Part shown: piece by piece, positions 53,134 through 62,138 of the stretch | How the letters are laid out: each line of letters starts with the position of its first letter | Numbering within the stretch: position 1 is the stretch's first letter | NCBI RefSeq assembly: GCF_001434295.1 | Contig: NZ_AZFA01000006.1 | Span: forward strand, 54,675 to 118,674 | Direction: 5' to 3' | Source of the DNA: Companilactobacillus versmoldensis DSM 14857 = KCTC 3814 | GTDB lineage: Bacteria > Bacillota > Bacilli > Lactobacillales > Lactobacillaceae | DNA length: 64,000 nucleotides | Position numbers and translations under genes: made by a program | The notes under the pieces: model-generated | What the model saw: only the letters and a program-made list of their open reading frames with translations | Databases searched by the model: none | What the model was told of the DNA's origin: nothing

Positions 53134-53712
53134 TTAAATCATTTTAAGAAAATTGTGAACGATCTGTTGGCCAACTTGGGTGTCAGTCATGATAGATTCA
53201 GGATGGAACTGAACACCATAAACTTTTTGTGATTCATCAGAGAGCGCCATGATTTCTCCATCGTTGGTTTCAGCCGTTACACTAAGATTCTTGGGTAAGG
53301 AATTTCGATCAACGATCAAAGAATGATAACGAGCAGCCATAAAATCATTTGGACAATCAGAAAAAAACTTGGAAGTCCGTTTTAAGTGCATCTCTGAAGC
53401 TTTACCATGCATTAAGTGATCAGCGTGAACGACTTTGCCACCATAAATTTCAGCAATTGCTTGTTCACCTAGACAAACACCCAGAATAGGGATTTTGCCT
53501 TGAAAATAATTAAGATATTCTATCATCCTGCCGGCATCTTCAGGACGACCAGGCCCTGGTGAGAAAATCAAGCCAGTTGGTTTTTTATCGATCAGCTCCT
53601 GTAAGGTGAGTTGATCATTTTTGATTACCGTTATCGGCTGAAGCGCTTGTTTGCCAACTAGTTGGTAGAGATTATAAGTAAAACTGTCATAGTTATCGAT
53701 CAAATAAATCAT
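53134..53712 (-). CDS. trpG: Anthranilate synthase, glutamine amidotransferase subunit
   Basis: 192 residues, class I amidotransferase: cysteine in GVCLGEQAI near residue 79 and histidine/glutamate in VQFHPES near residue 171. It supplies ammonia to TrpE. It overlaps trpE by 4 bp. The same protein type may also serve folate synthesis (PabA) in some bacteria; the context here is tryptophan. Confidence 0.93.
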   Translation of the reverse strand: MIYLIDNYDSFTYNLYQLVGKQALQPITVIKNDQLTLQELIDKKPTGLIFSPGPGRPEDAGRMIEYLNYFQGKIPILGVCLGEQAIAEIYGGKVVHADHLMHGKASEMHLKRTSKFFSDCPNDFMAARYHSLIVDRNSLPKNLSVTAETNDGEIMALSDESQKVYGVQFHPESIMTDTQVGQQIVHNFLKMI

Positions 53713-55169
53713 TTTATGACCTCCGAAGCTTGCAATTTTTGGATCGCGTCAATGACATTCTTAGCTTTATTGTTGAATTCCTGATATTCATTTTTAGCCA
53801 CGCTATCAGCAACGATACCGGCACCAGAGTGGACGACCAAATGATTATTCTGGCGATAAGCTAGCCGTATCCCAATACAAAAATCTAGTTCACCAGAAAA
53901 ATCAAAGTAACCCAGACAGCCGCCATAAATTCCCCGTTTTTGTTTTTCCAAATCGCTGATCAGTTGCATTGCTCGGATCTTTGGAGCACCGGACAGAGTT
54001 CCGGCGGGCATTAAGGATTCAACAATTTGAACTGGGGTGACATTTTTGGCAACTTGGCTTTCGACGGTCGACCCCATATGCATCACATTGCTGAAGTAGC
54101 GTAGTTTTCTAGTTTGAGTGACTTCAACGGTGCCGAACTGACTGATTTTTCCGAGGTCATTGCGACCGAGATCAATCAGCATGTTGTGTTCAGCAACTTC
54201 CTTTGGACTGTGTGTCAATTCATAAGCCAGTCGTTGATCTTCAATGTCAGTTTTTCCACGTCTTCTGGTGCCAGCAAGTGGATAAGTGAACAGTTTTTGA
54301 CCGTGTTTAGCAATCAAAGTTTCTGGAGATGAACCGACCGTCTCAAAGTTTCCATGTTGATAATAAAACTGATAGGGTGCAGGACTGTCGTGAAACAGTG
54401 TTTTTGTCAGTGGAAATAAACTGCCTGACATTTGAGCAGATTGGGGATTAGACAAGATCAATTGAAAAATATCGCCATCAACGATGTGTTGTTTAGTTTC
54501 ACTGACTTTCTCAGCAAATTCTTGTGCATCGAATTTGAGCTTAAAATCAGATCTTAGCTCAAAATTCGGTAAAGTCGACTGATAATTGTTGTTGATCACG
54601 AGTTGTTTAAATTCTGATAGTTCTCTTTGAGTAGCTTGAAAATCTCCCGTGAAGTTTTCTGTGGGGACGATTTTTGAAAGCGTCACGGTCTGAGTTTTGT
54701 GATCATAAGCAATGACTTTATCGAACAATAAGAAGTCCGCATCGTTCAACTCATCGGGATCAGCCACTTCAGACAGACTGGTTTCAGCAAAACGAGCATA
54801 GTCATAAGCAAAATATCCAGCTAGTCCACCTAGAAATGGTGGTAGGCTAGGCAATCGAGGCGTTTTAAATTTGTTTAAAAGTTTTTCCAGATAGTTTTTT
54901 AGATTGGTGTCAATTTTTTTTATACCAGAAACATTTTGAATGGTCAGTTGACCATTTCGATAGGATAGTGATTCAACTGGGTCAACGCCAATAAAACTAT
55001 AGCCATCTTCATCAGGTTTAGGATGTCCAGTGAATAAAAAGCAGGGTCCGATATCTGACTTTAAGTTATTGGTCAGAGCAACAGGGTCAAAGTCGGCCAT
55101 TTTGAATTCAAGGGTGATCGGTACAGCCGGATATCCGATCGATGATTGTTGTAATTTTTCGATTTCCAT
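53709..55169 (-). CDS. trpE: Anthranilate synthase, component I
   Basis: 486 residues. Chorismate-binding domain with GSSPETLI (near 276), YPLAGTRRRGKTDIEDQ (near 291) and the late GAGIVADS (near 455). The N-terminal half contains the tryptophan feedback region. It converts chorismate and ammonia into anthranilate with TrpG. Confidence 0.95.
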   Translation of the reverse strand: MEIEKLQQSSIGYPAVPITLEFKMADFDPVALTNNLKSDIGPCFLFTGHPKPDEDGYSFIGVDPVESLSYRNGQLTIQNVSGIKKIDTNLKNYLEKLLNKFKTPRLPSLPPFLGGLAGYFAYDYARFAETSLSEVADPDELNDADFLLFDKVIAYDHKTQTVTLSKIVPTENFTGDFQATQRELSEFKQLVINNNYQSTLPNFELRSDFKLKFDAQEFAEKVSETKQHIVDGDIFQLILSNPQSAQMSGSLFPLTKTLFHDSPAPYQFYYQHGNFETVGSSPETLIAKHGQKLFTYPLAGTRRRGKTDIEDQRLAYELTHSPKEVAEHNMLIDLGRNDLGKISQFGTVEVTQTRKLRYFSNVMHMGSTVESQVAKNVTPVQIVESLMPAGTLSGAPKIRAMQLISDLEKQKRGIYGGCLGYFDFSGELDFCIGIRLAYRQNNHLVVHSGAGIVADSVAKNEYQEFNNKAKNVIDAIQKLQASEVIK

Positions 55170-55237
55170 AATTTTCTCCTTTAAATTTTTTGATTAAATT
55201 TAAAGGTTGCCATCGTCTAGTCATAATCTGCCTCCAC

Positions 55238-55520
55238 AAAAAAATCCGCCCAAAACTTCAGAGAAGTTAAGGACGGATTTATCCGCGGTGCCACCTTGAT
55301 TCGATCACAAAGAAACCCAAATCATGGGTGTTTCTCAACGATCGCGCTTAACGGAAAGCTAACACTTTCCTGACAACTGACGTATGTCTGAACGTTTCTC
55401 CGTACTTTATTCAGGAGAACCCTCGGTGGTCCATTTAATTGCTTGTGTTCGGTTGTATTCTCAGCAATAACAACTCTCTGGACGAGCATGACAATTTTTA
55501 TCTCCACCTCATTGGTTTGG
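55238..55520 (-). promoter_or_regulatory. Tryptophan T-box leader of trpEG
   Basis: Minus strand: specifier TGG (55433-55431, in AAATGGACC), antiterminator bulge GGTGGCACCGCGG (about 55295-55283), and terminator with arms AAATCCGTCC and GGGCGGATTT and a T-run near 55240. It is clearly related in sequence to the leader of trpDCFBA. Confidence 0.93.
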
Positions 55521-55542
55521 GCGAACTGTTTAATTGAGTTTG

Positions 55543-55571
55543 ATAATAGGCTAGAAAAAATCACTTGTCAA
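55543..55571 (-). promoter_or_regulatory. Promoter of the trpEG unit
   Basis: Minus strand TTGACA (55571-55566), 17 bp, TATTAT (55548-55543). Confidence 0.88.
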
Positions 55572-55588
55572 TTGAATTTTTCTAAATA

Positions 55589-55626
55589 AAAAGGCTCGTT
55601 CAAGGAGAAAACTTGAACGAGCCTTG
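55589..55626 (-). terminator. Terminator after the YugP gene
   Basis: AAGGCTCGTTCAAG and CTTGAACGAGCCTT form a perfect 14-bp stem, with TTTTTATTT on the minus strand. Confidence 0.92.
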
Positions 55627-55653
55627 AAATACCAAGTTATATAGCGCGACAAA

Positions 55654-56352
55654 TTAATCGCGATTATTTCCAAAAATCAAAATCAGACGTAATAGTTGTA
55701 ACGCAGTCGATAAAGCAGCAGCAACATAGGTCAAAGCCGCAGCAGTCAAGACTCGCTTGACCATTGGGACTTCATCACTATCAAGTAATCCGCCAGATGC
55801 TAGGATGCTAACAGCACGTCTTGAAGCGTTAAATTCAACTGGCAAAGTGACCACTTGAAACAGTACCACTAAGGCGAAGAGCCAGATCCCGATTGTGATC
55901 AATGTCTGGTTGCCCCCTAAGATCACACCCAATAAGATCATTGGGAAGGACAAGGTTGAACCAAGATTGACTGCAGGAACGATGGCTGAACGAACTCGCA
56001 TTGGAAAATAATTCTTTTGGTCCTGGATTGCATGTCCACATTCATGGGCAGCTACACCAATGGCAGCGACAGAAGTGGAATCATGAGTTGATTGAGATAA
56101 ATTCAAAGTTTTGTCTCCAGGATTATAGTTATCAGTTAATTTACCTTGAATTGGATTGATTTGGACATTTTGTAAGCCAGCTTGATCAAGGATGAAACGG
56201 GCTGCTTGAGAGCCACTGACGCCTTGACGGCTAGTTACTTGGTCATATTTTTTAAAGCTATGGTTTACATACCAGGAAGCCCACATACTGATCACCAAAC
56301 CAATGATGATCAAGAAAATAGTCGGGTCCCAGAATAATCCGTATCCGGTCAT
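55654..56352 (-). CDS. YugP-family zinc metallopeptidase
   Basis: 232 residues. One N-terminal and about three later membrane segments, with HECGHAIQD (near residue 105) as the zinc site in a cytoplasmic-side loop. This is the YugP/Peptidase M-like family of unknown substrate, thought to be a membrane-embedded protease. It is preceded by the 147-residue gene at 4 bp distance, so the two form an operon. Confidence 0.88.
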   Translation of the reverse strand: MTGYGLFWDPTIFLIIIGLVISMWASWYVNHSFKKYDQVTSRQGVSGSQAARFILDQAGLQNVQINPIQGKLTDNYNPGDKTLNLSQSTHDSTSVAAIGVAAHECGHAIQDQKNYFPMRVRSAIVPAVNLGSTLSFPMILLGVILGGNQTLITIGIWLFALVVLFQVVTLPVEFNASRRAVSILASGGLLDSDEVPMVKRVLTAAALTYVAAALSTALQLLRLILIFGNNRD

Positions 56353-56356
56353 TTAT

Positions 56357-56800
56357 TTACTTCCTTTTTAATTTATTATTTAATAGATTATATCCGTTTA
56401 ATGTGAAGAAATTGCAAATTTTGCTTGGAACATTTCCAATCGACAACTCAACTAGTTTGAGTTGCTCATTCACGAGCATGTATAAACGTTCAATGATCTC
56501 ATCATAAAGATCATCGTTCAATTGGCAATCGAATTCAATCGACAAAGTAGCCGCATGCTTATCATGGTCGATATCTTTTAAAGTCACCAGTGAAACGATT
56601 TTTTGACTTTTTTTGTCTTCGATAAACCAGTAGGCACTCTGATTACTCATAGTTTCCTTAGCAGTCTGACTAATGAAGTCGGTCAGATCACTAAGATCTT
56701 CTTGCATGAAATCACTAGCAGTTTTTAGTTTAAAGCGTGAGGGAAAATCCCAAATTAGATTTTCAGTTACTAGTGGACGATAAGATTTTACTTTAATCAT
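56357..56800 (-). CDS. Hypothetical protein, possibly acetyltransferase-like
   Basis: About 147 residues, soluble. The order of strands (YWFIEDKKSQKIVSLVTLKD ... ATLSIEFD ...) and the late FFTLNGYN resemble a GNAT-like fold, but the acetyl-CoA loop (Q/R-x-x-G-x-G/A) is not seen, so this is a guess. The ATG at 56800 has AGAAGTGA about 9 nt upstream. Confidence 0.55.
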   Translation of the reverse strand: MIKVKSYRPLVTENLIWDFPSRFKLKTASDFMQEDLSDLTDFISQTAKETMSNQSAYWFIEDKKSQKIVSLVTLKDIDHDKHAATLSIEFDCQLNDDLYDEIIERLYMLVNEQLKLVELSIGNVPSKICNFFTLNGYNLLNNKLKRK

Positions 56801-56905
56801 AGACAACATTCACTTCTTCTTGGATTTTTCGATCTGAATAACTTCATTATATAGAATCTAACAATAAAAAGCGAAAAGCTGAAAGAAAATTACCGATCAT
56901 TGAGT

Positions 56906-57664
56906 TCAACTAAAGTCAGATGCGTGTGGCGCATAAATAAAGAGATTGATTTTTTGCAAAATATCAGAATCATTATGTAATAATGAGTGCTCTGCTTTGG
57001 AGCCATCAACTGGAAAATCGATAAATTCTTTGACACGAGCGGCTAGGATATAACTGATCGATTTAGCTGAGGTGACGGAAACATATTTGTCGCTGTTTGA
57101 ATAGTCACCAACGTTTCCATAAATATTCAAAACTGATAGACTAGTCGAGATGTTGTTACGATTCATGTATATCCTAAAATAAGTTGGACTCATGAAGGCA
57201 GGTTTACCACTCGAGGTAAAACGGTTAATATTTGGTAAGTCATTTAAACCTAAAATACCGTTGAAAGGTCCAGCTATTAGGACTAAATGATTCATCTTGG
57301 GCAGGTAAGCGTGATGTTTTTCAAAGAGATTTGCGATCACTAAAGAAACGGCACCTAAAGAGTGACCAATGGCGTCATATTCGGTGAATTGATATTTATT
57401 ACGCAAGTCAAAAATAAGCCGAGTTAACCAATGAGCAATTTGGTTTTCGCCGACCCATTTATTTTGAAAGACTACTTGAATGATCGGATGTTCATCCTGG
57501 GTCCAAGTTCCCTCGTAAGTAATTCTTCCCCGCCAATTTATCAAAGCTTTCAGAAATTCTGTTTTTCCAGTATAATTTAAACCTGATTTGACCATCTTTT
57601 CGGTTGTGTAATCCCCACCGCGAAAGCCATGGACATACAATACAGGTCGCTGATTTTTATTCAT
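56906..57664 (-). CDS. Alpha/beta hydrolase, DUF915 family
   Basis: 252 residues. The oxyanion start VLYVHGFRGGDY, the nucleophile elbow GHSLGAVS (serine near residue 103) and a late histidine (EHSLLH, near 226) are present. There is no signal peptide, so it is probably cytoplasmic. The family contains carboxylesterase-like enzymes in lactobacilli; the substrate is unknown. Confidence 0.85.
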   Translation of the reverse strand: MNKNQRPVLYVHGFRGGDYTTEKMVKSGLNYTGKTEFLKALINWRGRITYEGTWTQDEHPIIQVVFQNKWVGENQIAHWLTRLIFDLRNKYQFTEYDAIGHSLGAVSLVIANLFEKHHAYLPKMNHLVLIAGPFNGILGLNDLPNINRFTSSGKPAFMSPTYFRIYMNRNNISTSLSVLNIYGNVGDYSNSDKYVSVTSAKSISYILAARVKEFIDFPVDGSKAEHSLLHNDSDILQKINLFIYAPHASDFS

Positions 57665-57745
57665 TTTCTCACCCTAACAACACTTAATTATAATATAGTT
57701 AATGATTATTTCCAGACAAAAACTATTTGAAATGAGGTAGAGCGT

Positions 57746-58429
57746 TTGCAAAAATATTATGCCGTCAGACGTGGTCGCAATCCCGGGATTTATCGGTCGT
57801 GGCCCGAATGTCAAAAACAAGTGAGTGGCTTCGAAAATGCTCGATACAAAAGTTTCATGACCGAAGCAGAAGCACAGGAGTTTCTAGAAGGACACGATGA
57901 TTTTAAAAAAAGGTCGACCAAGACTAAGACAGCTCCTGTCGATCTAAAGGATTTTGAGATCGTCGTTTATACCGATGGCGGTTCGAGAAATCATGGTAAT
58001 GTCAAAGGTGGACACGTCAAAACTACTGACAAAGCTGCTTGGGCTTATCATATCAATCATCAAGGTGAAACCTTTGAAGGAACATCTGGAGAATTTGGAG
58101 CAACCAATAATCGCATGGAGATCATGGCCTTGTTGGAAAGCATCCGCCGACTGAATGAACTTCAATTGAATAATGAAAAAATTATTTTTGTACTAGATTC
58201 ACAATATGTTTTAAATGCTATCACGAAGGGCTGGCTGAATGGTTGGAAACGTCGTGGCTTTAAGAAAGCGGACGGGTCAGCACCTGTGAACGTGGAATTG
58301 TGGAAAGAGTTGGATAGTATCTTACCAACTATCAAAGATAAACATTTTAGTTGGACCAAAGGACATGCTCAAGATGCAGGTAATAATCGAGTCGATGCTT
58401 TATTGAATGAAACAATGGATAACATGTAA
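57746..58429 (+). CDS. rnhA: Ribonuclease HI with N-terminal hybrid-binding domain
   Basis: 227 residues. Residues 1-45 (YYAVRRGRNPGIYRSWPECQ) form the RNA/DNA-hybrid-binding domain, followed by a linker and the RNase H domain with the catalytic acids in VYTDGGSRNHG, NRMEIMALLE and LDSQYVLNA, and a final aspartate in NNRVDALL. It removes RNA from hybrids. The TTG start has AATGAGGTAGAG before it. Confidence 0.92.
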   Translation: MQKYYAVRRGRNPGIYRSWPECQKQVSGFENARYKSFMTEAEAQEFLEGHDDFKKRSTKTKTAPVDLKDFEIVVYTDGGSRNHGNVKGGHVKTTDKAAWAYHINHQGETFEGTSGEFGATNNRMEIMALLESIRRLNELQLNNEKIIFVLDSQYVLNAITKGWLNGWKRRGFKKADGSAPVNVELWKELDSILPTIKDKHFSWTKGHAQDAGNNRVDALLNETMDNM

Positions 58430-58430
58430 A

Positions 58431-58468
58431 AAAGAGCTGTAAATTCTTAAATGAATTTACAGCTTCTT
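58431..58468. terminator. Bidirectional terminator between rnhA and the DUF1002 gene
   Basis: AAGAGCTGTAAATTC pairs with GAATTTACAGCTTCTT around a 6-nt loop. Confidence 0.88.
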
Positions 58469-58479
58469 TAGTTCACTGG

Positions 58480-59436
58480 TTATTTAAAGAGATTTTGGAA
58501 GAAGGAAACGATACTGTCCCAAATTTTTTGGACAAAATTGCGATTTTCCTGGGTATTGAGCTTGTTGAAGATATTTTTAGCTTTGCTAGTAATATCACTA
58601 CTCAATTTTTGTGCTTGTTGTTTGAAATTGGAACTATTCAAAGCACCTGAATCTCTAATTTTGACCATTAAATTGATCAATTGAGTTTTTTGGTTATTGT
58701 TGATAATATTTTGCAAGTTATTTTGTTGCAAGTTGTTATTTACGATGTTAGTGATCTCAGTCTTTGACACATTGTTGCCTTGCTTAGCAAGATCAGCTTT
58801 CATGCCGGCAACGGCGCTGTTCAATTGCTTATCTGTATAGCCGTTGGTACCTTTATTGGCTTGAGTGATACCACTTAGAACACCCATTTCGTCTTGGGCA
58901 GCGTTGACTTGGCTTTGGTTCAGTGAATTACCATTTTTTGAATATGCAGCATAGATTCCAGCTAAAGCGCCTGATCCATCGATTGCTGTGGCAGAAGTGA
59001 CGTAAATATTGGCATCAGAGATTCCGGCTGTTAAAGCAGCATTCCGATATTGATCGGCAGTGATGGAAGTGATGTTGTTTTTACCATTGTAGTCTACAAT
59101 ATTAACGTTGATTCCAGAGCCACTTGAAGTTGGTTCGATCAAGGCTGAGGACCATACTCCGGAATTACTAGTAAAATTGCTTCCACTAGGATTGAGATAT
59201 TTGACTAAGGTATCTCCATTAACAGTGATAGTGTTGTAATTACTGCTGCTATCACTGAGTTGTCCTGACAACGCATCGATTGTTCCTTGTCTTTGACTAG
59301 AAGTTAATGAACTTCCTAACGTCATGACTGGTTGACTCAAATTATCATCAGCTTTAGCTACATTGAAGGATGAAGAAAAAATCCCTACGGCAACTAAAGA
59401 TGCAATACCTAATAATATTACTTTTAGCTTTTTCAC
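58480..59436 (-). CDS. Secreted DUF1002 protein
   Basis: About 318 residues: signal peptide (cleavage after AKA near residue 29), then the DUF1002 domain beginning PVMTLGSSLTSSQRQGT, and a Gln/Asn-rich helical C-terminal part. The function of the family is unknown. The GTG at 59436 is chosen since GGAGGGC lies 6 nt upstream; the open frame extends 21 codons further without a Shine-Dalgarno. Confidence 0.85.
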   Translation of the reverse strand: MKKLKVILLGIASLVAVGIFSSSFNVAKADDNLSQPVMTLGSSLTSSQRQGTIDALSGQLSDSSSNYNTITVNGDTLVKYLNPSGSNFTSNSGVWSSALIEPTSSGSGINVNIVDYNGKNNITSITADQYRNAALTAGISDANIYVTSATAIDGSGALAGIYAAYSKNGNSLNQSQVNAAQDEMGVLSGITQANKGTNGYTDKQLNSAVAGMKADLAKQGNNVSKTEITNIVNNNLQQNNLQNIINNNQKTQLINLMVKIRDSGALNSSNFKQQAQKLSSDITSKAKNIFNKLNTQENRNFVQKIWDSIVSFFQNLFK

Positions 59437-59638
59437 GATAAAGCCCTCCTTAAAGCCTATTAAAACAAAAAAGTGTGAAAAATTCGAGAAAATTAACAAT
59501 AATTAACATTTTCACTGCTATATCAAGCTTGTCACGACGAAAATAGTAGAGAATCTATCAATTTTGTGCTATTCTGAAAGTTCTAGGAACACTCTTAAAT
59601 CGTATCACAAACAAATAGAAAGAATAGGTAAACAACTA

Positions 59639-60700
59639 ATGAAAATCGTTGTTCTCTCAGGCGGTAGAAGTACCGAAAGAAATGTCTCACTGTCTTCAGG
59701 TGTTAAAATTTCCAATGCCTTGCGTAGTAAAGGTTATGAAGTAGCTAATATTGATTCATTTTTAGGAATCGATGTTAAAGAAGATCAAATTGATGGACTT
59801 TTTAAAACTGAACCGGAAGATGAATCAAAATTAGTTATCGACGACGAAGTTTTGACTGATGATAAGATCAATGCCTTAAGAACTGATGGCACAAGAGGTT
59901 TGTTAGGAAAAAACGTTCTCAAAGTTTGCCAACATGCCGATATGGTCTACTTAGGTCTACACGGTGAAGATGGCGAAAATGGGAAGATGCAAGCTGTACT
60001 AGATGTTTTCGATATCCGTTATACAGGAAGTGGTACACTCGCTTCTGCCATTACTATGGACAAGAAATTCTCGAAAGAAGTTTTTGTCCAAAATAAAATC
60101 AAAACTGCTAAGTTTGTTGCTACTAAAACTAGCAAAATCACTAAAGAAGAGATTCCCTTTGGTTTCCCAATGGTCGTAAAACCTTCGAATGGTGGTTCTA
60201 GTGTCGGGACTCACATCATCAATGATGAGTCAGAACTACAAGCAATGACGGCTGATGCCCTTAGATTTGATAATGAAGCTTTGATCGAAGAATATATCAA
60301 AGGCCGTGAATTCTCAGTTGCGGTAGTTGATGGACAAGTATTGCCAGCTATCGAGATTGTTGTTGATACTGGTTGGTATGATTTCCAACATAAATTCACT
60401 GAAAACACTGTTACACATTTCGTGACACCACCTGAAAATCTCGATGAAGATATTCATCTTGAAATGCAAGAAGTCGCACTCAAGACTTTCGAATCATTGA
60501 GTATGACAAGTTATGGCCGGGTCGACTTCTTGGTACGTGACCGTGATATTTACGTCATGGAAGCTAATACCTTGCCAGGTATGACACCACTTTCACTGAT
60601 GCCACGTGAAGCTGAGACCGTTGGGATCAGTTATCCTGACCTCTGCGATAAGATCATCAAAAGCAAACTAAGATATTACGAAGAATTAGGTAAAAATTAA
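59639..60700 (+). CDS. ddl: D-alanine--D-alanine/D-lactate ligase, F-type
   Basis: 353 residues, ATP-grasp enzyme joining D-Ala to D-Ala or D-lactate for the peptidoglycan terminus. Seen: [14 protein letters not shown] near residue 178, the substrate region and [16 protein letters not shown] near residue 308. At the position of E. coli DdlB Tyr216 (AKY) this protein has HKF (near residue 262): phenylalanine marks ligases that prefer D-lactate and give intrinsic vancomycin resistance in lactobacilli. ATG 59639 matches the family start; the frame is open 25 codons upstream. Confidence 0.92.
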   Translation: MKIVVLSGGRSTERNVSLSSGVKISNALRSKGYEVANIDSFLGIDVKEDQIDGLFKTEPEDESKLVIDDEVLTDDKINALRTDGTRGLLGKNVLKVCQHADMVYLGLHGEDGENGKMQAVLDVFDIRYTGSGTLASAITMDKKFSKEVFVQNKIKTAKFVATKTSKITKEEIPFGFPMVVKPSNGGSSVGTHIINDESELQAMTADALRFDNEALIEEYIKGREFSVAVVDGQVLPAIEIVVDTGWYDFQHKFTENTVTHFVTPPENLDEDIHLEMQEVALKTFESLSMTSYGRVDFLVRDRDIYVMEANTLPGMTPLSLMPREAETVGISYPDLCDKIIKSKLRYYEELGKN

Positions 60701-60721
60701 TCCTTCACAAAAATGTCAATT

Positions 60722-60780
60722 AACCGTCAATTACTATTAATCAGTTTAAACTGTTGATAAGTAATTGACGGTTTTTTTTG
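60722..60780 (+). terminator. Terminator after ddl
   Basis: AACCGTCAATTAC (60722-60734) pairs with GTAATTGACGGTT (60761-60773), then TTTTTTT. Confidence 0.92.
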
Positions 60781-60825
60781 ATTAAGCAACTGGCTAAATT
60801 TTATTAAAAGAATTTTGGGTGTTAC

Positions 60826-60856
60826 GGTGGTATAGACCGGTATAGATTGATATAAT
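60826..60856 (+). promoter_or_regulatory. NagR-like operator and promoter of nagA
   Basis: TGGTATAGACC (60828-60838) matches the core of the GntR-family NagR/DasR site (TGGTATAGACCA), and a second GGTATAGAT overlaps it at 60839-60847. TATAAT (60851-60856) is the -10. Binding here would cover the -35 region, so repression relieved by amino-sugar phosphates is expected. Confidence 0.6.
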
Positions 60857-60879
60857 ATTAGTATATTGGAGGATTGAAA

Positions 60880-62037
60880 ATGACTTATTACATGCATGCT
60901 AAGAAATTCTTTTTACCAAATACTACCGAGAATGGTGGTTATTTAGAGGTTACCGATGATGGTAAGTTTGGGGCTTTTTATCCTGAAGATCAAAAGCCTG
61001 AGGGCAAGATCGTCGATTATTCTGACAAATTTATTGCTCCTGGTTTAGTTGATACGCATATTCACGGTCTTTGTGGACATGATGTTATGGATGATGACTT
61101 CGATAAATTAAATGAGATGTCAGAAGGATTGTTGAAAGCTGGTGTTACTTCATGGTTGCCAACTACTTTGACTGCTTCTCACGACCAACTTAAACATATT
61201 TGTGCCACGATTGGTGATAATTATAAAAAAGCTACAGGTGCTAAGATTCAAGGAATCCATTTTGAAGGACCTTTCTATACTGAAAAACATAAAGGTGCTC
61301 AAAATCCTAAATATATGCGTGATCCCGATGCAGAAGAATTTGCCGATTGGCAAGAAGCTGCTCATGGTATGATCAAGAAAATCTCAATTGCACCTGAAAG
61401 AAAAGGTTCAGTTGAATTCACAAGTGCTGTTGCATCTGACAAAGTTGCTGTTACTTTAGGTCACAGTGATGCTACTTTTGAACAAGCTAAATCTTGTGTT
61501 GAAGCTGGTGCTACTGGTTTTACCCATACTTATAATGGTATGAGTGGCTTAAACCATCGTGTACCAGGGATGGTTGGCGCTGCTATGTCAATGCACTTAG
61601 TTGATGATGAGTTGATCTGTGATGGTCACCATGTCCAACCTTACGCTGCCCGTATTTTGATCGAAAAGAAGACTCCAGAACACGTTGCCTTGATCACTGA
61701 CTGTATGAGAGCTGGTTTGATGCCTGATGGTGATTATGTTTTAGGTGAATTACCAGTTGTCGTAGCTGATGGGACAGCTCGTCTAAAGGATGAGACACAT
61801 AATCTTGCTGGTAGTATCTTGTTATTGAAAGATGCAATTAAGAATGTAGTCGATTGGAATATCGCTACTGATGAACAAGCCGTGGAAATGGCTAGTTATG
61901 TTCCAGCTAAGAGCTGTAAAGTTCTTGATAAATGTGGAATTATCTCTGAAGGTCGTGATGCTGACTTTATCGTCTTAAATGACAATATGTCCTTATCAGA
62001 GACTTATCTCGATGGTGTTTCAAGATATCAAGCTTAA
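60880..62037 (+). CDS. nagA: N-acetylglucosamine-6-phosphate deacetylase
   Basis: 385 residues, amidohydrolase. It removes the acetyl group from GlcNAc-6-phosphate in amino-sugar use and wall recycling. Metal/catalytic motifs: PGLVDTHIHGLCGHD near residue 52, HFEGPF near residue 127, LGHSDAT near 192, and the catalytic aspartate in LITDCMRA near residue 275. ATG 60880 lies 7 nt after GGAGG. Confidence 0.93.
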   Translation: MTYYMHAKKFFLPNTTENGGYLEVTDDGKFGAFYPEDQKPEGKIVDYSDKFIAPGLVDTHIHGLCGHDVMDDDFDKLNEMSEGLLKAGVTSWLPTTLTASHDQLKHICATIGDNYKKATGAKIQGIHFEGPFYTEKHKGAQNPKYMRDPDAEEFADWQEAAHGMIKKISIAPERKGSVEFTSAVASDKVAVTLGHSDATFEQAKSCVEAGATGFTHTYNGMSGLNHRVPGMVGAAMSMHLVDDELICDGHHVQPYAARILIEKKTPEHVALITDCMRAGLMPDGDYVLGELPVVVADGTARLKDETHNLAGSILLLKDAIKNVVDWNIATDEQAVEMASYVPAKSCKVLDKCGIISEGRDADFIVLNDNMSLSETYLDGVSRYQA

Positions 62038-62052
62038 TGATAGGTATTTTTG

Positions 62053-62084
62053 ATCGCAGGTCATAATGACTTGCGATTTTTTCA
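62053..62084 (+). terminator. Terminator after nagA
   Basis: ATCGCAGGTCA (62053-62063) pairs with TGACTTGCGAT (62067-62077), then TTTTT. Confidence 0.88.
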
Positions 62085-62138
62085 TCGGGAATGTTTTTTT
62101 CAACATCGTGATATACAATGATTTAGTTGGAGGATATT

